From positions 1-15,209 of the forward strand of contig CAYHBQ010000019.1 in the NCBI GenBank assembly GCA_964354995.1: 15,209 bases of DNA, written 5' to 3'. The stretch is from JBBSZK01 sp964354995 (lineage in GTDB: Archaea; Nanobdellota; Nanobdellia; Pacearchaeales; GW2011-AR1). Positions 8,263 through 13,508 of the stretch are shown in pieces. The translations under genes and the position numbers were made by a program. Every line of letters starts with the position of its first letter. Positions within the stretch are counted from its first letter, which is position 1. The notes below the pieces were generated by a model. That model saw only the letters and a program-made list of their open reading frames with translations. It did no database searches and was not told the origin of the DNA.

Positions 8263-8547
8263 TTACTTAGAAGCTTTTTTCGCCTTTTTTGCGTGCACCG
8301 CATCAAGCGGAGCAGACGCCTGCGCAATCTTATCGGCAGCTTTCTTCTCGGCCGCATACCGCTTCTCACGGGAATCATAAAACGCAGCAGTCCACTTCAG
8401 CTTTCGTTTATCACGACCCAATTTCAAATGATTCTTACGACACTTCAACGAACAATAATAATGCATGAGCCCATCATTTGTAATCAAATACGTACCCGTA
8501 TAGTCTTCATAGTCCTTACCGCAGAAAACACAGCGTGCAAGAGCCAT
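8263..8547 (-). CDS. rpl24e: 50S ribosomal protein L24e
   Basis: A 94-residue L24e of the large ribosomal subunit. The zinc-ribbon cysteines are present (CVFCG and YCSLKC), followed by NHLKLGRDKRKLKWT, which matches archaeal L24e. After the roughly 55-residue core comes an Ala/Lys-rich tail (AAEKKAADKIAQA ... KKAKKASK), longer than the minimal archaeal form and probably binding RNA. The ATG at 8547 overlaps the stop of the upstream 124-aa gene by 1 nt, and this choice leaves out an in-frame TTG two codons earlier. Last gene of the ribosomal operon. Confidence 0.95.
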   Translation of the reverse strand: MALARCVFCGKDYEDYTGTYLITNDGLMHYYCSLKCRKNHLKLGRDKRKLKWTAAFYDSREKRYAAEKKAADKIAQASAPLDAVHAKKAKKASK

Positions 8548-8921
8548 TAGCAAGATTCCCCGTAAGCCCCGCGAGGAATAGTAAACCCTGCAAGCCCTTT
8601 GTTATCATCATAAACAAGGTCGCTTGGTCGCAATCTAAGGGAACGGCTAAATTCATGAAACGCCTCTGCAGAGACACGATAACCCATTCCTTGAAGATGA
8701 AGTTCTCTACTGGTAATCACATAATCTGATTTAGGCGTACCAATAGTAATGGTGCTTCGACCAAATAGGGTATCCTCTAATTGCAGAGCAGGATTATCAA
8801 ACAATGCACGCACACCTTCAATAAAGGCGTTATCATGAGAAGTATTCCTCAAGGAAGGACTCACGGACGCACGAGGTTCACTGCGAAACAGCTGATCTGC
8901 CTTGTAACCCGAACGAGCCAT
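8547..8921 (-). CDS. Unknown 124-residue protein inside the ribosomal operon
   Basis: I do not recognise this protein. It is soluble, without signal peptide or membrane segment. The first 30 residues are basic and Ser-rich (MARSGYKADQLFRSEPRASV); the rest looks like a folded alpha/beta domain (FIEGVRALFDNP, TLFGRSTITIG, SDYVITSRELHLQGMGYRV, EAFHEFSRSL) and ends at a single Cys. The start is 1 nt after the S28e stop, and the stop overlaps the L24e ATG by 1 nt, so it is translated within the L7Ae-S28e-L24e operon. In many archaea S28e is followed directly by L24e. The position suggests a ribosome or RNA partner, but that is inference. The frame stays open upstream into S28e, but that part is S28e read out of frame. 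Confidence 0.85.
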   Translation of the reverse strand: MARSGYKADQLFRSEPRASVSPSLRNTSHDNAFIEGVRALFDNPALQLEDTLFGRSTITIGTPKSDYVITSRELHLQGMGYRVSAEAFHEFSRSLRLRPSDLVYDDNKGLAGFTIPRGAYGESC

Positions 8922-8922
8922 C

Positions 8923-9225
8923 TTAACTCTGTGCCCCCTTGGTGATATTGCGACGAATCTTACGCGCTTCAATTTCAGTCTCGCGCAAGATAAGCAAATC
9001 GCCAATACGAACCGGACCTTTAACGTTACGACGCATAGAACGACCTCGGTTACGCCCCTCAAGAATCATAGCTTGCACTTGCGTTACTTCACCACGGGCA
9101 CCTGTACGGCCTAGAAATGCCTCAACACGAGCGGGCACGGGCCCCTCATCAGAAAATCTGCTTTTGGTGGTGCCCTGCGACTGTTCAGGCTTGGCATCTT
9201 TAATACGTTGTGGCTTCGAACCCAT
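8923..9225 (-). CDS. rps28e: 30S ribosomal protein S28e
   Basis: A 100-residue protein whose core from about residue 28 matches S28e: VPARVEAFLGRTGARGEVTQ, ILEGRNRGRSMRRNVKGPVR, IGDLLILRETEIEARKIRR. S28e sits near the mRNA exit region of the small subunit. Typical archaeal S28e is about 70 residues. Here a hydrophilic N-terminal extension of some 28 residues (MGSKPQRIKDAKPEQSQG...) and a short C-terminal tail are added. No alternative ATG lies between the extension and the core, and the ATG is only 4 nt after the L7Ae stop, so the extension is probably translated. Confidence 0.95.
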   Translation of the reverse strand: MGSKPQRIKDAKPEQSQGTTKSRFSDEGPVPARVEAFLGRTGARGEVTQVQAMILEGRNRGRSMRRNVKGPVRIGDLLILRETEIEARKIRRNITKGAQS

Positions 9226-9229
9226 AGAA

Positions 9230-9538
9230 TTACTTTGCCTTCTTCAGGGAGGCAATCTCCTTATCTGATTCACCTGCGTCAATAACCGCGACAGCAGCCG
9301 TAGAAACTGGTAAGCCTATAGCCAACCCAAGCTTCTGCTTAGAATCGACTTCGTGGCAGGGAATATTTTTTTCTTTGCACAACACCGGAAGGTGCGCAAC
9401 GATTTCTTTAGGATTAACATCAGCAGCATACAAAACAAGTTTAGCCACGCCACGCTCTATAGCTTTTGTAACTTCATTACTTCCCTTATCAACTTTTCCG
9501 GTTTTTCTTGCTGTTTCGATTATTTTGTAGAAGTCCAT
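9230..9538 (-). CDS. rpl7ae: 50S ribosomal protein L7Ae
   Basis: A 102-residue L7Ae, which binds kink-turns in rRNA, in box C/D and H/ACA guide RNAs and in RNase P RNA. The family signature is clear: GKVDKGSNEVTKAIERG, KLVLYAADVNPKEIVAHLP, LCKEKNIPCHEVDSKQKLG. It is about 15-20 residues shorter at the N terminus than many archaeal L7Ae. An in-frame ATG at 9577 is rejected: the ATG at 9538 has a strong GGAGG at 9545-9549 with a 6-nt spacer, and the TATA box at 9591-9598 places the transcript start near 9568, downstream of 9577. First gene of the ribosomal operon. Confidence 0.96.
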   Translation of the reverse strand: MDFYKIIETARKTGKVDKGSNEVTKAIERGVAKLVLYAADVNPKEIVAHLPVLCKEKNIPCHEVDSKQKLGLAIGLPVSTAAVAVIDAGESDKEIASLKKAK

Positions 9539-9544
9539 GTCTGG

Positions 9545-9549
9545 CCTCC
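9545..9549 (-). promoter_or_regulatory. Shine-Dalgarno of L7Ae
   Basis: GGAGG on the minus strand, 6 nt before the ATG at 9538. It fixes the start of L7Ae and contrasts with the leaderless genes around it. Confidence 0.85.
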
Positions 9550-9551
9550 AT

Positions 9552-9567
9552 CCAACGATGTCATTGG
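9552..9567 (-). promoter_or_regulatory. Hairpin in the L7Ae leader at the predicted mRNA 5' end
   Basis: The minus-strand sequence CCAATG-ACAT-CGTTGG folds into a 6-bp stem with one U-G pair and a 4-nt loop. It lies directly at the predicted transcript start (about 9568) and 2 nt before the Shine-Dalgarno region. It could protect the 5' end, affect ribosome access, or be an operator in the DNA. It lacks the tandem G-A pairs of a classical kink-turn. Confidence 0.4.
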
Positions 9568-9590
9568 TTAAAAACAAACTGAAAGAGAGG

Positions 9591-9598
9591 TTTATAAA
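9591..9598 (-). promoter_or_regulatory. TATA box for the ribosomal operon
   Basis: TTTATAAA centred 56.5 nt before the L7Ae ATG predicts a leader of about 30 nt. It lies 15 nt past the stop of the upstream secreted-protein gene. Confidence 0.7.
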
Positions 9599-9612
9599 TG
9601 TTTTGAAAAAAA

Positions 9613-10494
9613 TTAATGAAACAATCCGTAAATCTTATGAGCAAAGCCCATCGCCTTAACCTGCAACGAACGACCTGTGAATGTTACATCTCCTTTTTTA
9701 AAAGAGGTAGCAAACTCTTGAGTAATTCCCTCCGTCGTTCCTGCATTAGAAAGACGTTCTGCAGCTTTCTTCTTAACACGAATCGTATTCTCAACAGATG
9801 AACCATCATCTTCAGAAACGGAGAGCACTCCATGATTTACCTTAACAATACGCGAGTTCTCTTCGCCTTCAACTGTGACTCGTGTTCTAGCCCCATCAAA
9901 ATTATCACGAGGGAAAAAAGGAATCGATCCCGTATTAAATCGAGTCCCATGTAAAATATCAACAATGCTAAAACCGGGTATGCGAATGATGGGCGTTTCA
10001 GGCTCGCCCTCGACAGGCAAACACGCGCCTGCCTTCTGCCATTCATCACGAATATACTCAATTTCGGCAGCAACCTCTTCAGGAGTCATGCCTTCTGCAA
10101 CCATAAGAGAAATCCACGTCGCAATAAATGATTCAAACACAGAACTTTCGAAATGAGTAAAGGGTGTACAAACGGTACCTTCGGGGCATTTCACTGTAAC
10201 ACGTTTAACGTGACCATCAACACACGTAGCTTCTTCGATATATTCATAGGCTGGATAGACACAACTGTCCCAATTGAAAAGCCAACCATCCGCACGTTGA
10301 GACACATCATCCCATTGAATAACAAGACCCGCATCATACACGTCTTCGCCCGCATCAGTATCGACACATCCTCCGCTTTCCGTCAAGGGTTCAACATCGG
10401 CACCAACAAGAATACCCTCATCTTTGTCATTAAGAGCGACAACAAACGATGAAAAAGCTAAAAGAAAAACAACCGAAAAAACCACCAACCTCAT
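9613..10494 (-). CDS. Secreted Cys-rich surface protein with C-DTD-G motif
   Basis: A 293-residue exported protein. Residues 1-20 form a classic signal peptide (MRLVVFSVVFLLAFSSFVVA). Six cysteines follow at 43, 78, 91, 103, 109 and 158, in a domain opening with CVDTDAGEDVYDAG and containing ATCVDGHVKRV, KCPEGTVC and GACLP. This layout (C-DTD-G ... C ... C-xxG ... CPxG..C ... GAC) recalls a repeated extracellular domain in DPANN surface proteins whose function is not known. A helical segment at about 112-155 separates the GTVC and GAC elements. The remaining 130 residues look beta-rich (TRVTVEGEENSRIVKVNHGV; QEFATSFKKGDVTFTGRSL) and no C-terminal membrane anchor is seen. Leaderless: the TATA box at 10514-10522 is 24 nt upstream. 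Confidence 0.85.
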   Translation of the reverse strand: MRLVVFSVVFLLAFSSFVVALNDKDEGILVGADVEPLTESGGCVDTDAGEDVYDAGLVIQWDDVSQRADGWLFNWDSCVYPAYEYIEEATCVDGHVKRVTVKCPEGTVCTPFTHFESSVFESFIATWISLMVAEGMTPEEVAAEIEYIRDEWQKAGACLPVEGEPETPIIRIPGFSIVDILHGTRFNTGSIPFFPRDNFDGARTRVTVEGEENSRIVKVNHGVLSVSEDDGSSVENTIRVKKKAAERLSNAGTTEGITQEFATSFKKGDVTFTGRSLQVKAMGFAHKIYGLFH

Positions 10495-10513
10495 AAACGA
10501 ATATAGTATCTTC

Positions 10514-10522
10514 CTATTTAAG
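10514..10522 (-). promoter_or_regulatory. TATA box for the secreted protein gene
   Basis: CTTAAATAG on the minus strand, centred 24 nt before the ATG at 10494, so the mRNA should be leaderless. Confidence 0.6.
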
Positions 10523-10597
10523 TGTTATCTTCCTCAAAAAAGATACGTTCTTTTAATCACCCTTATGCGCCCTTTTACTGACGTCAAGAAGCATGAT

Positions 10598-10639
10598 GCC
10601 GAGCGCGTTCGGCGCTTCGCGCCTCACCAATAATGAGGC
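10598..10639. other. Chain of three overlapping GC-rich hairpins downstream of kae1
   Basis: Stem 1 pairs 10598-10602 (GCCGA) with 10609-10613. Stem 2 pairs 10611-10615 (GGCGC) with 10619-10623 around a 3-nt loop. Stem 3 pairs 10621-10626 (GCCTCA) with 10634-10639. Stem 2 shares three bases with each neighbour, so stems 1+3 and stem 2 exclude one another. The element starts 32 nt past the kae1 stop and is the main content of the 177-nt gap 10495-10671, apart from the TATA box of the secreted-protein gene. It may be a 3' UTR structure or terminator; no coding sequence is seen there. Confidence 0.5.
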
Positions 10640-10671
10640 ATTTTCCTTCGTAAGACACAACCACGTAAAAA

Positions 10672-11646
10672 TTATTTTCTCCATAGAACATAAACATCAT
10701 CGGTTCGTTCACGGGGTTTAATGTCCACATCATCTGCGTTCTCTCGTACGCCTGCACGAAACATGAGTTCACCCGTAAACGCAATCATCGCCCCATTATC
10801 CACAAGAAATTCCTTCGCGGGACAAAACAACCGAGCTCCCCGTTCTTCACACATGACGCGCGCCATTCCCTGCAATCGAGCATTGCACGCAACCCCTCCC
10901 CCAAGAACCAGTTCTTTTTTTTCAGTATGAGCAAGCGCCCGCTCAGCCGCTTCGATAAGCATCGCAAACACCGTTTCTTGTAACGAAAACGCCAAATCCG
11001 CAAGAGGCATCCCTTGCTTATAGAGTTGCACAAGTTTTGTATACAACCCCGAAAAGCTAACATCCATTCCCTTGATAGTGTAAGGCAAATCAATGTAGTG
11101 TCCTCCTTTGGCCTTCTGTTCAATAACCGGACCGCCGGGAAATGGAATGCCACATTGACGTGCAAAACTGTCGATAAAGTTTCCCACACCCATGTCCAAC
11201 GTCTCTCCGAACACACGATACTTTCCTGCAACGAACGCAATAATCTGCGTGTTTGCTCCAGAAGCGTATAACAACACAGGATCCCGTGCCCCTTCATGTT
11301 GCCCAATTTCAAGATGCGCGAGACAATGGTTTACCGGCACTAAAGGAACTCCAAATAAACGCGCCTTTCTCTGAGCGAACTCTAATCCTGCAAGTAAACA
11401 AGGCGCGAGCCCAGGGGCACGAGAAACAGCAATCACTTCAATATCCGAATCAGACACGCCCGCCGTTTCAAGAGCCTGAATCCATAGTGATTCAGCAACT
11501 GCCCGATGATGCGCCGCACTTTCCATAGGAACAATGCCACCTTGTATCGGTTTGTACATATCTCGCACATTCGCAAGAATCGTACCGTTATGCACAACAC
11601 CCACGCCAAACGTATGCGCCGTACACTCAATGCCTACCACAACCAT
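10672..11646 (-). CDS. kae1: tRNA N6-adenosine threonylcarbamoyltransferase Kae1
   Basis: A 324-residue Kae1, the catalytic KEOPS subunit that transfers threonylcarbamoyl to A37 of ANN-decoding tRNAs. Ligands match Pyrococcus Kae1 nearly number for number: His107 and His111 (NHCLAHLE), Tyr127 (YASGANTQ) and Asp283 (VDNGAMIAF). ATP-site motifs are GIECTAHTFG near the start, DMGVGNFID, FPGGPVIEQ, MDVSFSGL and LGGGVACN. The length is that of a stand-alone Kae1; the Bud32 kinase fused in some archaea is absent and no other KEOPS subunit lies in the window. Leaderless from a TATA box 26.5 nt upstream. Confidence 0.97.
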   Translation of the reverse strand: MVVVGIECTAHTFGVGVVHNGTILANVRDMYKPIQGGIVPMESAAHHRAVAESLWIQALETAGVSDSDIEVIAVSRAPGLAPCLLAGLEFAQRKARLFGVPLVPVNHCLAHLEIGQHEGARDPVLLYASGANTQIIAFVAGKYRVFGETLDMGVGNFIDSFARQCGIPFPGGPVIEQKAKGGHYIDLPYTIKGMDVSFSGLYTKLVQLYKQGMPLADLAFSLQETVFAMLIEAAERALAHTEKKELVLGGGVACNARLQGMARVMCEERGARLFCPAKEFLVDNGAMIAFTGELMFRAGVRENADDVDIKPRERTDDVYVLWRK

Positions 11647-11668
11647 GACCTAAAAAAAGCAAATCCAG

Positions 11669-11676
11669 TTTATAAG
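11669..11676 (-). promoter_or_regulatory. TATA box for kae1
   Basis: Contains TTTATAAG as read on the plus strand, centred 26.5 nt before the kae1 ATG; a leaderless transcript is predicted. Confidence 0.6.
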
Positions 11677-11714
11677 GCTACGTAAGCAAATAGAAAAGAC
11701 ACGAGCACGACACG

Positions 11715-12074
11715 CTAAAAATAAGGTTGAACGCGAGATACCCACGAACAACGCGTTCGATAGTCTTTCACTGCGGTATCTAACGCTTCAAGAGGTAAAA
11801 CGACGGCACCTTTATCTTTAGGAAGCGCAAGAAAGCCCATTTGTAGAACATACCCTTTCAAAAAAGCATCGTAACGCGCTGAATGAGACCCCGTTACCGA
11901 ACAACCCTGGGACATCAAAGGAAGAAGTGTTTTTTGCACAAACCTATCAAAATGCGCCACGACATCGGGAGCAATCTTCGCAGTACGTACATCTAACTCT
12001 CTTTGTAATCGAGATAAGTCTTCTTGAGCCTCTAGCACTGCAGTGTATCTTGCAGCGATATCAGTTAAACTCAT
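11715..12074 (-). CDS. Unknown 119-residue soluble protein
   Basis: I do not recognise this protein. Residues 1-50 look helical, with a coiled-coil-like stretch (YTAVLEAQEDLSRLQREL). The middle (LLPLMSQGCSVTGSHSARYD) and the rest (YVLQMGFLALPKDKGAVVLP) suggest a small alpha/beta domain. Cysteines occur at 58 and 109, and there is no signal or membrane segment. The ATG at 12074 is supported by a TATA box centred 26.5 nt upstream (12096-12106), so the mRNA should be leaderless. The gene is divergent from the HTH gene with separate TATA boxes in an 82-nt gap, and lies upstream of kae1 on the same strand with its own promoter. Codon pattern and promoter argue that it is real. Confidence 0.75.
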   Translation of the reverse strand: MSLTDIAARYTAVLEAQEDLSRLQRELDVRTAKIAPDVVAHFDRFVQKTLLPLMSQGCSVTGSHSARYDAFLKGYVLQMGFLALPKDKGAVVLPLEALDTAVKDYRTRCSWVSRVQPYF

Positions 12075-12095
12075 AAGACCAAACCGGCATAAAGA

Positions 12096-12106
12096 CTATA
12101 AAAAGG
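12096..12106 (-). promoter_or_regulatory. TATA box for the 119-aa gene
   Basis: CCTTTTTATAG on the minus strand, centred 26.5 nt before the ATG at 12074. Confidence 0.55.
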
Positions 12107-12128
12107 TTTCGAAGACAAAAAAGAAAGA

Positions 12129-12135
12129 TTTAAAA
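12129..12135 (+). promoter_or_regulatory. TATA box for the HTH regulator
   Basis: TTTAAAA centred 25 nt before the ATG at 12157. It decides the start: the frame stays open upstream to 12043, but those codons would lie before the transcript start. Confidence 0.65.
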
Positions 12136-12156
12136 GAGAACACGAGATCTTTTTTT

Positions 12157-12480
12157 ATGAAACCTTCCTTACCAAAAAGAAAGAAAGAACTAATTGGGGC
12201 CCAACTAAGAAAAATAACAGAGCAAAGCGGATATACAGCGAAAGAAATGGGGGATGCTCTAGGAATAACACGAGACATGATTCAGATATACGAGGAAGGA
12301 TTGTGCATCCCGTCTACAAAAGTCGCACTGCGATACACGACGCTGTTCAACCTGCCTCTTGAGGAACTATTTGGAGAAGAGTTGGGGGCTCATTACAAAA
12401 AAATTCAAGAATCTTATGTCTATAAGGTCAGGTCTAAAAAAGAGAAACACCCCCCCCTTAAACGCGCAACGCCTGCGTGA
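12157..12480 (+). CDS. XRE-type HTH protein, N-terminal part of a frameshifted regulator
   Basis: As read this gives 107 residues. Residues 13-72 form a Cro/CI-type helix-turn-helix: IGAQLRKITEQSGYTAKEMG, GITRDMIQIYEEG, then KVALRYTTLFNLPLEELFG. After about residue 98 the frame runs into eight C (12450-12457) and ends after LKRATPA. Removing one C would continue the protein as HPPLNAQRLREGRKAAG into the second frame, giving 268 residues with a second HTH and a sigma-like domain. So this is probably the N-terminal third of one regulator, split by a sequencing error, slippage or real mutation. A DNA-binding regulatory role follows from the fold; its targets are unknown. Leaderless. Confidence 0.82.
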   Translation: MKPSLPKRKKELIGAQLRKITEQSGYTAKEMGDALGITRDMIQIYEEGLCIPSTKVALRYTTLFNLPLEELFGEELGAHYKKIQESYVYKVRSKKEKHPPLKRATPA

Positions 12481-12964
12481 GGGCAGAAAAGCAGCAGGTA
12501 TTGTTCTGGAACGAATGGTTGTCAAAATAAATGAATTATGGCCCGAACTCGAGGTTAACGAAAATCTCCTTTCTAGAATAGAACGAGGAACACATACTAT
12601 AACGGAAGAAGTCGCACTTGCATATGCACTCATACTCGAGAAACCTCTGAAGGCCTATGATGCACAAGAAGCTCCGGACTCTTTCGACCCGCATAGATTG
12701 TTCAGAAAACAAGAACCCAAACCGCTCGATAGCGAATTAGACGCTGACCTTGAAACGGCCCTTACACATTTAACGGGTACAGAAGCAAAACTAATAAGAG
12801 AAGTTTATTGGGGCGAAAAGACCTTAAAAGAGATAGGTTTGGAACAGAGAGTCACCGGAGAAAGAATCAGACAAAAAAAAGGAAGAATAATTAACAAAAT
12901 GAGAAACTTTTTCAAAGAAAGGGGCTACCCCATTAAAGAAGACACAGACAAACAAATAAAATAA
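12416..12964 (+). CDS. Second HTH plus sigma-70 region 4-like domain, C-terminal part of the frameshifted regulator
   Basis: The frame from 12458 to 12964 encodes a second XRE-like HTH (LREGRKAAG, then ENLLSRIERGTHTITEEVAL) and a linker (DAQEAPDSFDPHRLF). The last 75 residues resemble sigma-70 region 4: LTGTEAKLIREVYWG, TLKEIG, and TGERIRQKKGRIINKMRNF, the last matching the RERIRQIE..ALRKLR recognition helix pattern. An ATG at 12416 (or 12359) could start it alone, but neither has a Shine-Dalgarno or TATA box, and the bases before 12450 code convincingly in the other frame. The best reading is one gene, 12157-12964, with a +1 shift at C8. Archaea use TBP/TFB rather than sigma factors, so this is likely a DNA-binding module, not a true sigma factor. 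Confidence 0.75.
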   Translation: MSIRSGLKKRNTPPLNAQRLREGRKAAGIVLERMVVKINELWPELEVNENLLSRIERGTHTITEEVALAYALILEKPLKAYDAQEAPDSFDPHRLFRKQEPKPLDSELDADLETALTHLTGTEAKLIREVYWGEKTLKEIGLEQRVTGERIRQKKGRIINKMRNFFKERGYPIKEDTDKQIK

Positions 12965-12970
12965 AAAATC

Positions 12971-12996
12971 AAAAAGAAGAGTTATCTCTTCTTTTT
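12971..12996. terminator. Bidirectional hairpin terminator with U tracts
   Basis: A perfect 11-bp inverted repeat, AAAAAGAAGAG at 12971-12981 and CTCTTCTTTTT at 12986-12996, around the loop TTAT. On the plus strand it ends in a T run 7 nt past the HTH/sigma-like gene stop. On the minus strand it ends in T runs just after the 41-aa gene, whose stop codon lies in the loop. It can end both convergent transcripts. Confidence 0.65.
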
Positions 12997-13107
12997 CTTG
13001 CGACCACCGCGAGCCATAACGGCCTCACAGACATTACCTTGCCCATCAACATAGTACAAGTGTCCAGGTTTACGCGTTATCACCTTTTTTACAACGATTT
13101 TTCCCAT
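12982..13107 (-). CDS. Conserved-looking 41-residue basic protein
   Basis: Starts MGKIVVKKVITRKPGHLYY, continues VDGQGNVCEAVMARGG and ends RKKKKR. Three independent signals support it: GGAGG at 13114-13118 with a 6-nt spacer, a TATA box at 13153-13160, and a terminator hairpin around the stop. The body pattern (K-x-V..R.PG.LYY.D..GNVCEA) resembles tiny basic proteins I recall from DPANN archaea, with one conserved-looking Cys and a Lys/Arg tail that suggests nucleic-acid or ribosome binding; the function is unknown. With promoter, leader and terminator of its own it is a single-gene unit. Confidence 0.85.
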   Translation of the reverse strand: MGKIVVKKVITRKPGHLYYVDGQGNVCEAVMARGGRKKKKR

Positions 13108-13113
13108 AGCACA

Positions 13114-13118
13114 CCTCC
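13114..13118 (-). promoter_or_regulatory. Shine-Dalgarno of the 41-aa gene
   Basis: GGAGG on the minus strand, 6 nt before the ATG at 13107, in a leader of about 23 nt. It has the same layout as the L7Ae leader. Confidence 0.85.
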
Positions 13119-13152
13119 TTTTATCGGAATAGATAAGATTGTCGTCGGTAGT

Positions 13153-13160
13153 ATTTAAAT
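13153..13160 (-). promoter_or_regulatory. TATA box for the 41-aa gene
   Basis: ATTTAAAT centred 49.5 nt before the ATG at 13107, with a transcript start expected near 13130. It begins 6 nt past the stop of the DUF192 gene. Confidence 0.65.
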
Positions 13161-13165
13161 GTTTC

Positions 13166-13507
13166 TTATTTTCCGACGAGAAAACGCGTTATTTTTGAGT
13201 TACGACGATTTAGAGGAATTTCGACCAAATAGTGGGCAGAATGATGAGGGACAATAGTAAGTGTGAAAGGCAAAATAACACGAGCTTCAATAACCCGTCG
13301 ACGATCGTCAAGCCAAACGGCTACAAACGGAAAGAAAACAAACCACGATGTCAGAGCAACTCGGCACGGACGATGAAATGCAAACAGAAGCGGTCGCGTA
13401 TACTTCGTACGAAACATCAAACCAATCCCGCGACGAAAGTAACTTACACGAGAAACAAACAGAGAAAAACGACGACGGCGTGCCCTAAAAATAAACTGAT
13501 AGGGCAT
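13166..13507 (-). CDS. DUF192 family protein
   Basis: A 113-residue protein matching archaeal DUF192: a variable basic start (MPYQFIFRARRRRFSLF), then RRGIGLMFRTKYTRPLLFAF, SWFVFFPFVAVWLDDRRRVI, ILPFTLTIVPHHSAHYLVEI and P. The GLMFR, FVFFP..VVWLD..RRV and A.Y.vEiP blocks are family hallmarks. DUF192 is a small beta-rich domain with no established biochemical role; many members are exported, but no signal peptide is seen here. The frame stays open upstream to 13726, but that part is antiparallel-free, out-of-frame reading of the coiled-coil gene. The ATG at 13507 lies 1 nt after that gene's stop, so the two are one operon. Confidence 0.85.
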   Translation of the reverse strand: MPYQFIFRARRRRFSLFVSRVSYFRRGIGLMFRTKYTRPLLFAFHRPCRVALTSWFVFFPFVAVWLDDRRRVIEARVILPFTLTIVPHHSAHYLVEIPLNRRNSKITRFLVGK

Positions 13508-13508
13508 A

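Noticed and set aside
8922..9062. Upstream extension of the 124-aa protein to 171 residues
   Set aside because: It is S28e read out of frame; the ATG at 8921 is 1 nt after the S28e stop.
9539..9577. Longer L7Ae starting at 9577
   Set aside because: The predicted transcript start is near 9568 and the GGAGG serves the ATG at 9538.
10560..10640. Possible box C/D guide RNA (ATGATG and CTGA are present)
   Set aside because: The boxes are in the wrong order and spacing for C-D'-C'-D on either strand.
12043..12156. Longer HTH protein starting at 12043
   Set aside because: The TATA box at 12129-12135 places the transcript start at about 12157; the extra codons lie before and inside the promoter.
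12755..12964. A genuine bacterial sigma factor
   Set aside because: Only region 4 resemblance is visible; region 2 is absent, and XRE-type HTHs occupy the N-terminal part.
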